Shown piece by piece: positions 63,745 to 64,000 of a DNA stretch of 64,000 nucleotides (position 1 is its first letter; each line of letters begins with the position of its first letter). The position numbers were made by a program, and so were the translations under genes. The DNA is from Butyriboletus loyo (taxonomy: Eukaryota > Basidiomycota > Agaricomycetes > Boletales > Boletaceae): assembly GCA_038093515.1 (NCBI GenBank), contig JBBPSI010000007.1:1-64000 (forward strand), in the 5' to 3' direction. Under the pieces are notes generated by a model. That model was not told the origin of the DNA and made no database searches. It saw only the letters and a program-made list of their open reading frames with translations.

Positions 63745-64000
63745 GTGATCATCGATGCATCACCAGGGCAGGGCCTACAACTGGAACATTCTGTGGATGG
63801 ACGATTCTTCTGCATGCACTTTTCCTACACAGAATGTACAATATAATGGTGCGTTCGGGAGGAGTGAATGTACAATGCTGTAAGGTTGGATCCTTGAGGC
63901 CTCGTCTTTGCTACAAGACAAAAGACGCAGTTCGATGCCTTCAATAATCATATTCCTGCTCATCATCACTCCTGACATCTCGATTGCTCCGCTTGTCCTT
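63745..64000. other. Region right of the RING gene, to the window edge
   Basis: 3' UTR of the RING gene and start of the next intergenic region. Nothing recognised. Confidence 0.5.

Overview
This is a gene-dense window of a nuclear fungal genome. The genes carry many short introns (mostly 45-65 nt), GT-AG boundaries with a few GC-AG introns, and CTNAC-like branch sites. The gene set (sterol 3-beta-glucosyltransferase with GRAM and PH domains, SUR7-family membrane protein, class III chitinase with CBM5/12 modules, BLM10, RIC1) fits a filamentous Agaricomycete basidiomycete. A Rhizoctonia/Ceratobasidium-like fungus is my guess from gene style, not something proven here. No plasmid, phage, CRISPR, rRNA or intact transposon is visible, and I see no dedicated novel gene system.

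Layout. 1-9.4 kb (+): 3' end of a DRG2/Rbg2 GTPase, a PhnP-like metallo-hydrolase, a PRELI/Ups1 lipid-transfer protein, RIC1, and a 2-oxoglutarate/iron oxygenase. 9.5-14.8 kb (-): sterol glucosyltransferase. 15.1-18.7 kb (+): SUR7/PalI-like protein and a C2H2 regulator, with a tRNA-Lys between them on the minus strand. 19.9-24 kb (+): large-subunit catalase and MED6. 24.1-28.2 kb (-): AP-3 sigma and ECD/SGT1. 28.3-28.9 kb (+): V-ATPase subunit F. 29.5-32 kb (-): TIM21, tRNA-Thr, and an AIM18-like chalcone-isomerase-fold protein. 32.1-40 kb (+): BLM10 proteasome activator. 41.9-44.7 kb (+): tandem CCCH mRNA-decay protein. 45-53.5 kb (-): choline kinase, DHA2-type MFS transporter, mitochondrial DnaJ, and a small SET protein. 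53.5-57.9 kb (+): casein kinase 2 alpha and chitinase. 58.4-59.4 kb (-): WRN-like 3'-5' exonuclease. 59.8-63.7 kb (+): an unknown protein and a RING protein.

The genes are mostly unrelated housekeeping loci, not a functional cluster. Loose themes are membrane traffic (RIC1, AP-3 sigma, VMA7), mitochondria (PRELI, TIM21, AIM18-like, DnaJ) and proteostasis (BLM10, DnaJ, RING). Several pairs are divergent with very short shared upstream regions (58, 75 and 161 bp between start codons).

The most unusual feature is splicing architecture. Reading frames force several ultrashort exons: an inferred 1-nt exon in DRG2, 8- and 14-nt exons in the chitinase, and 9-nt and 8-nt exons at the end of BLM10. 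The last of these creates the C-terminal Tyr-Tyr-Ala motif. All exon maps here are read by eye from frame, splice signals and family knowledge; none was checked with transcripts.
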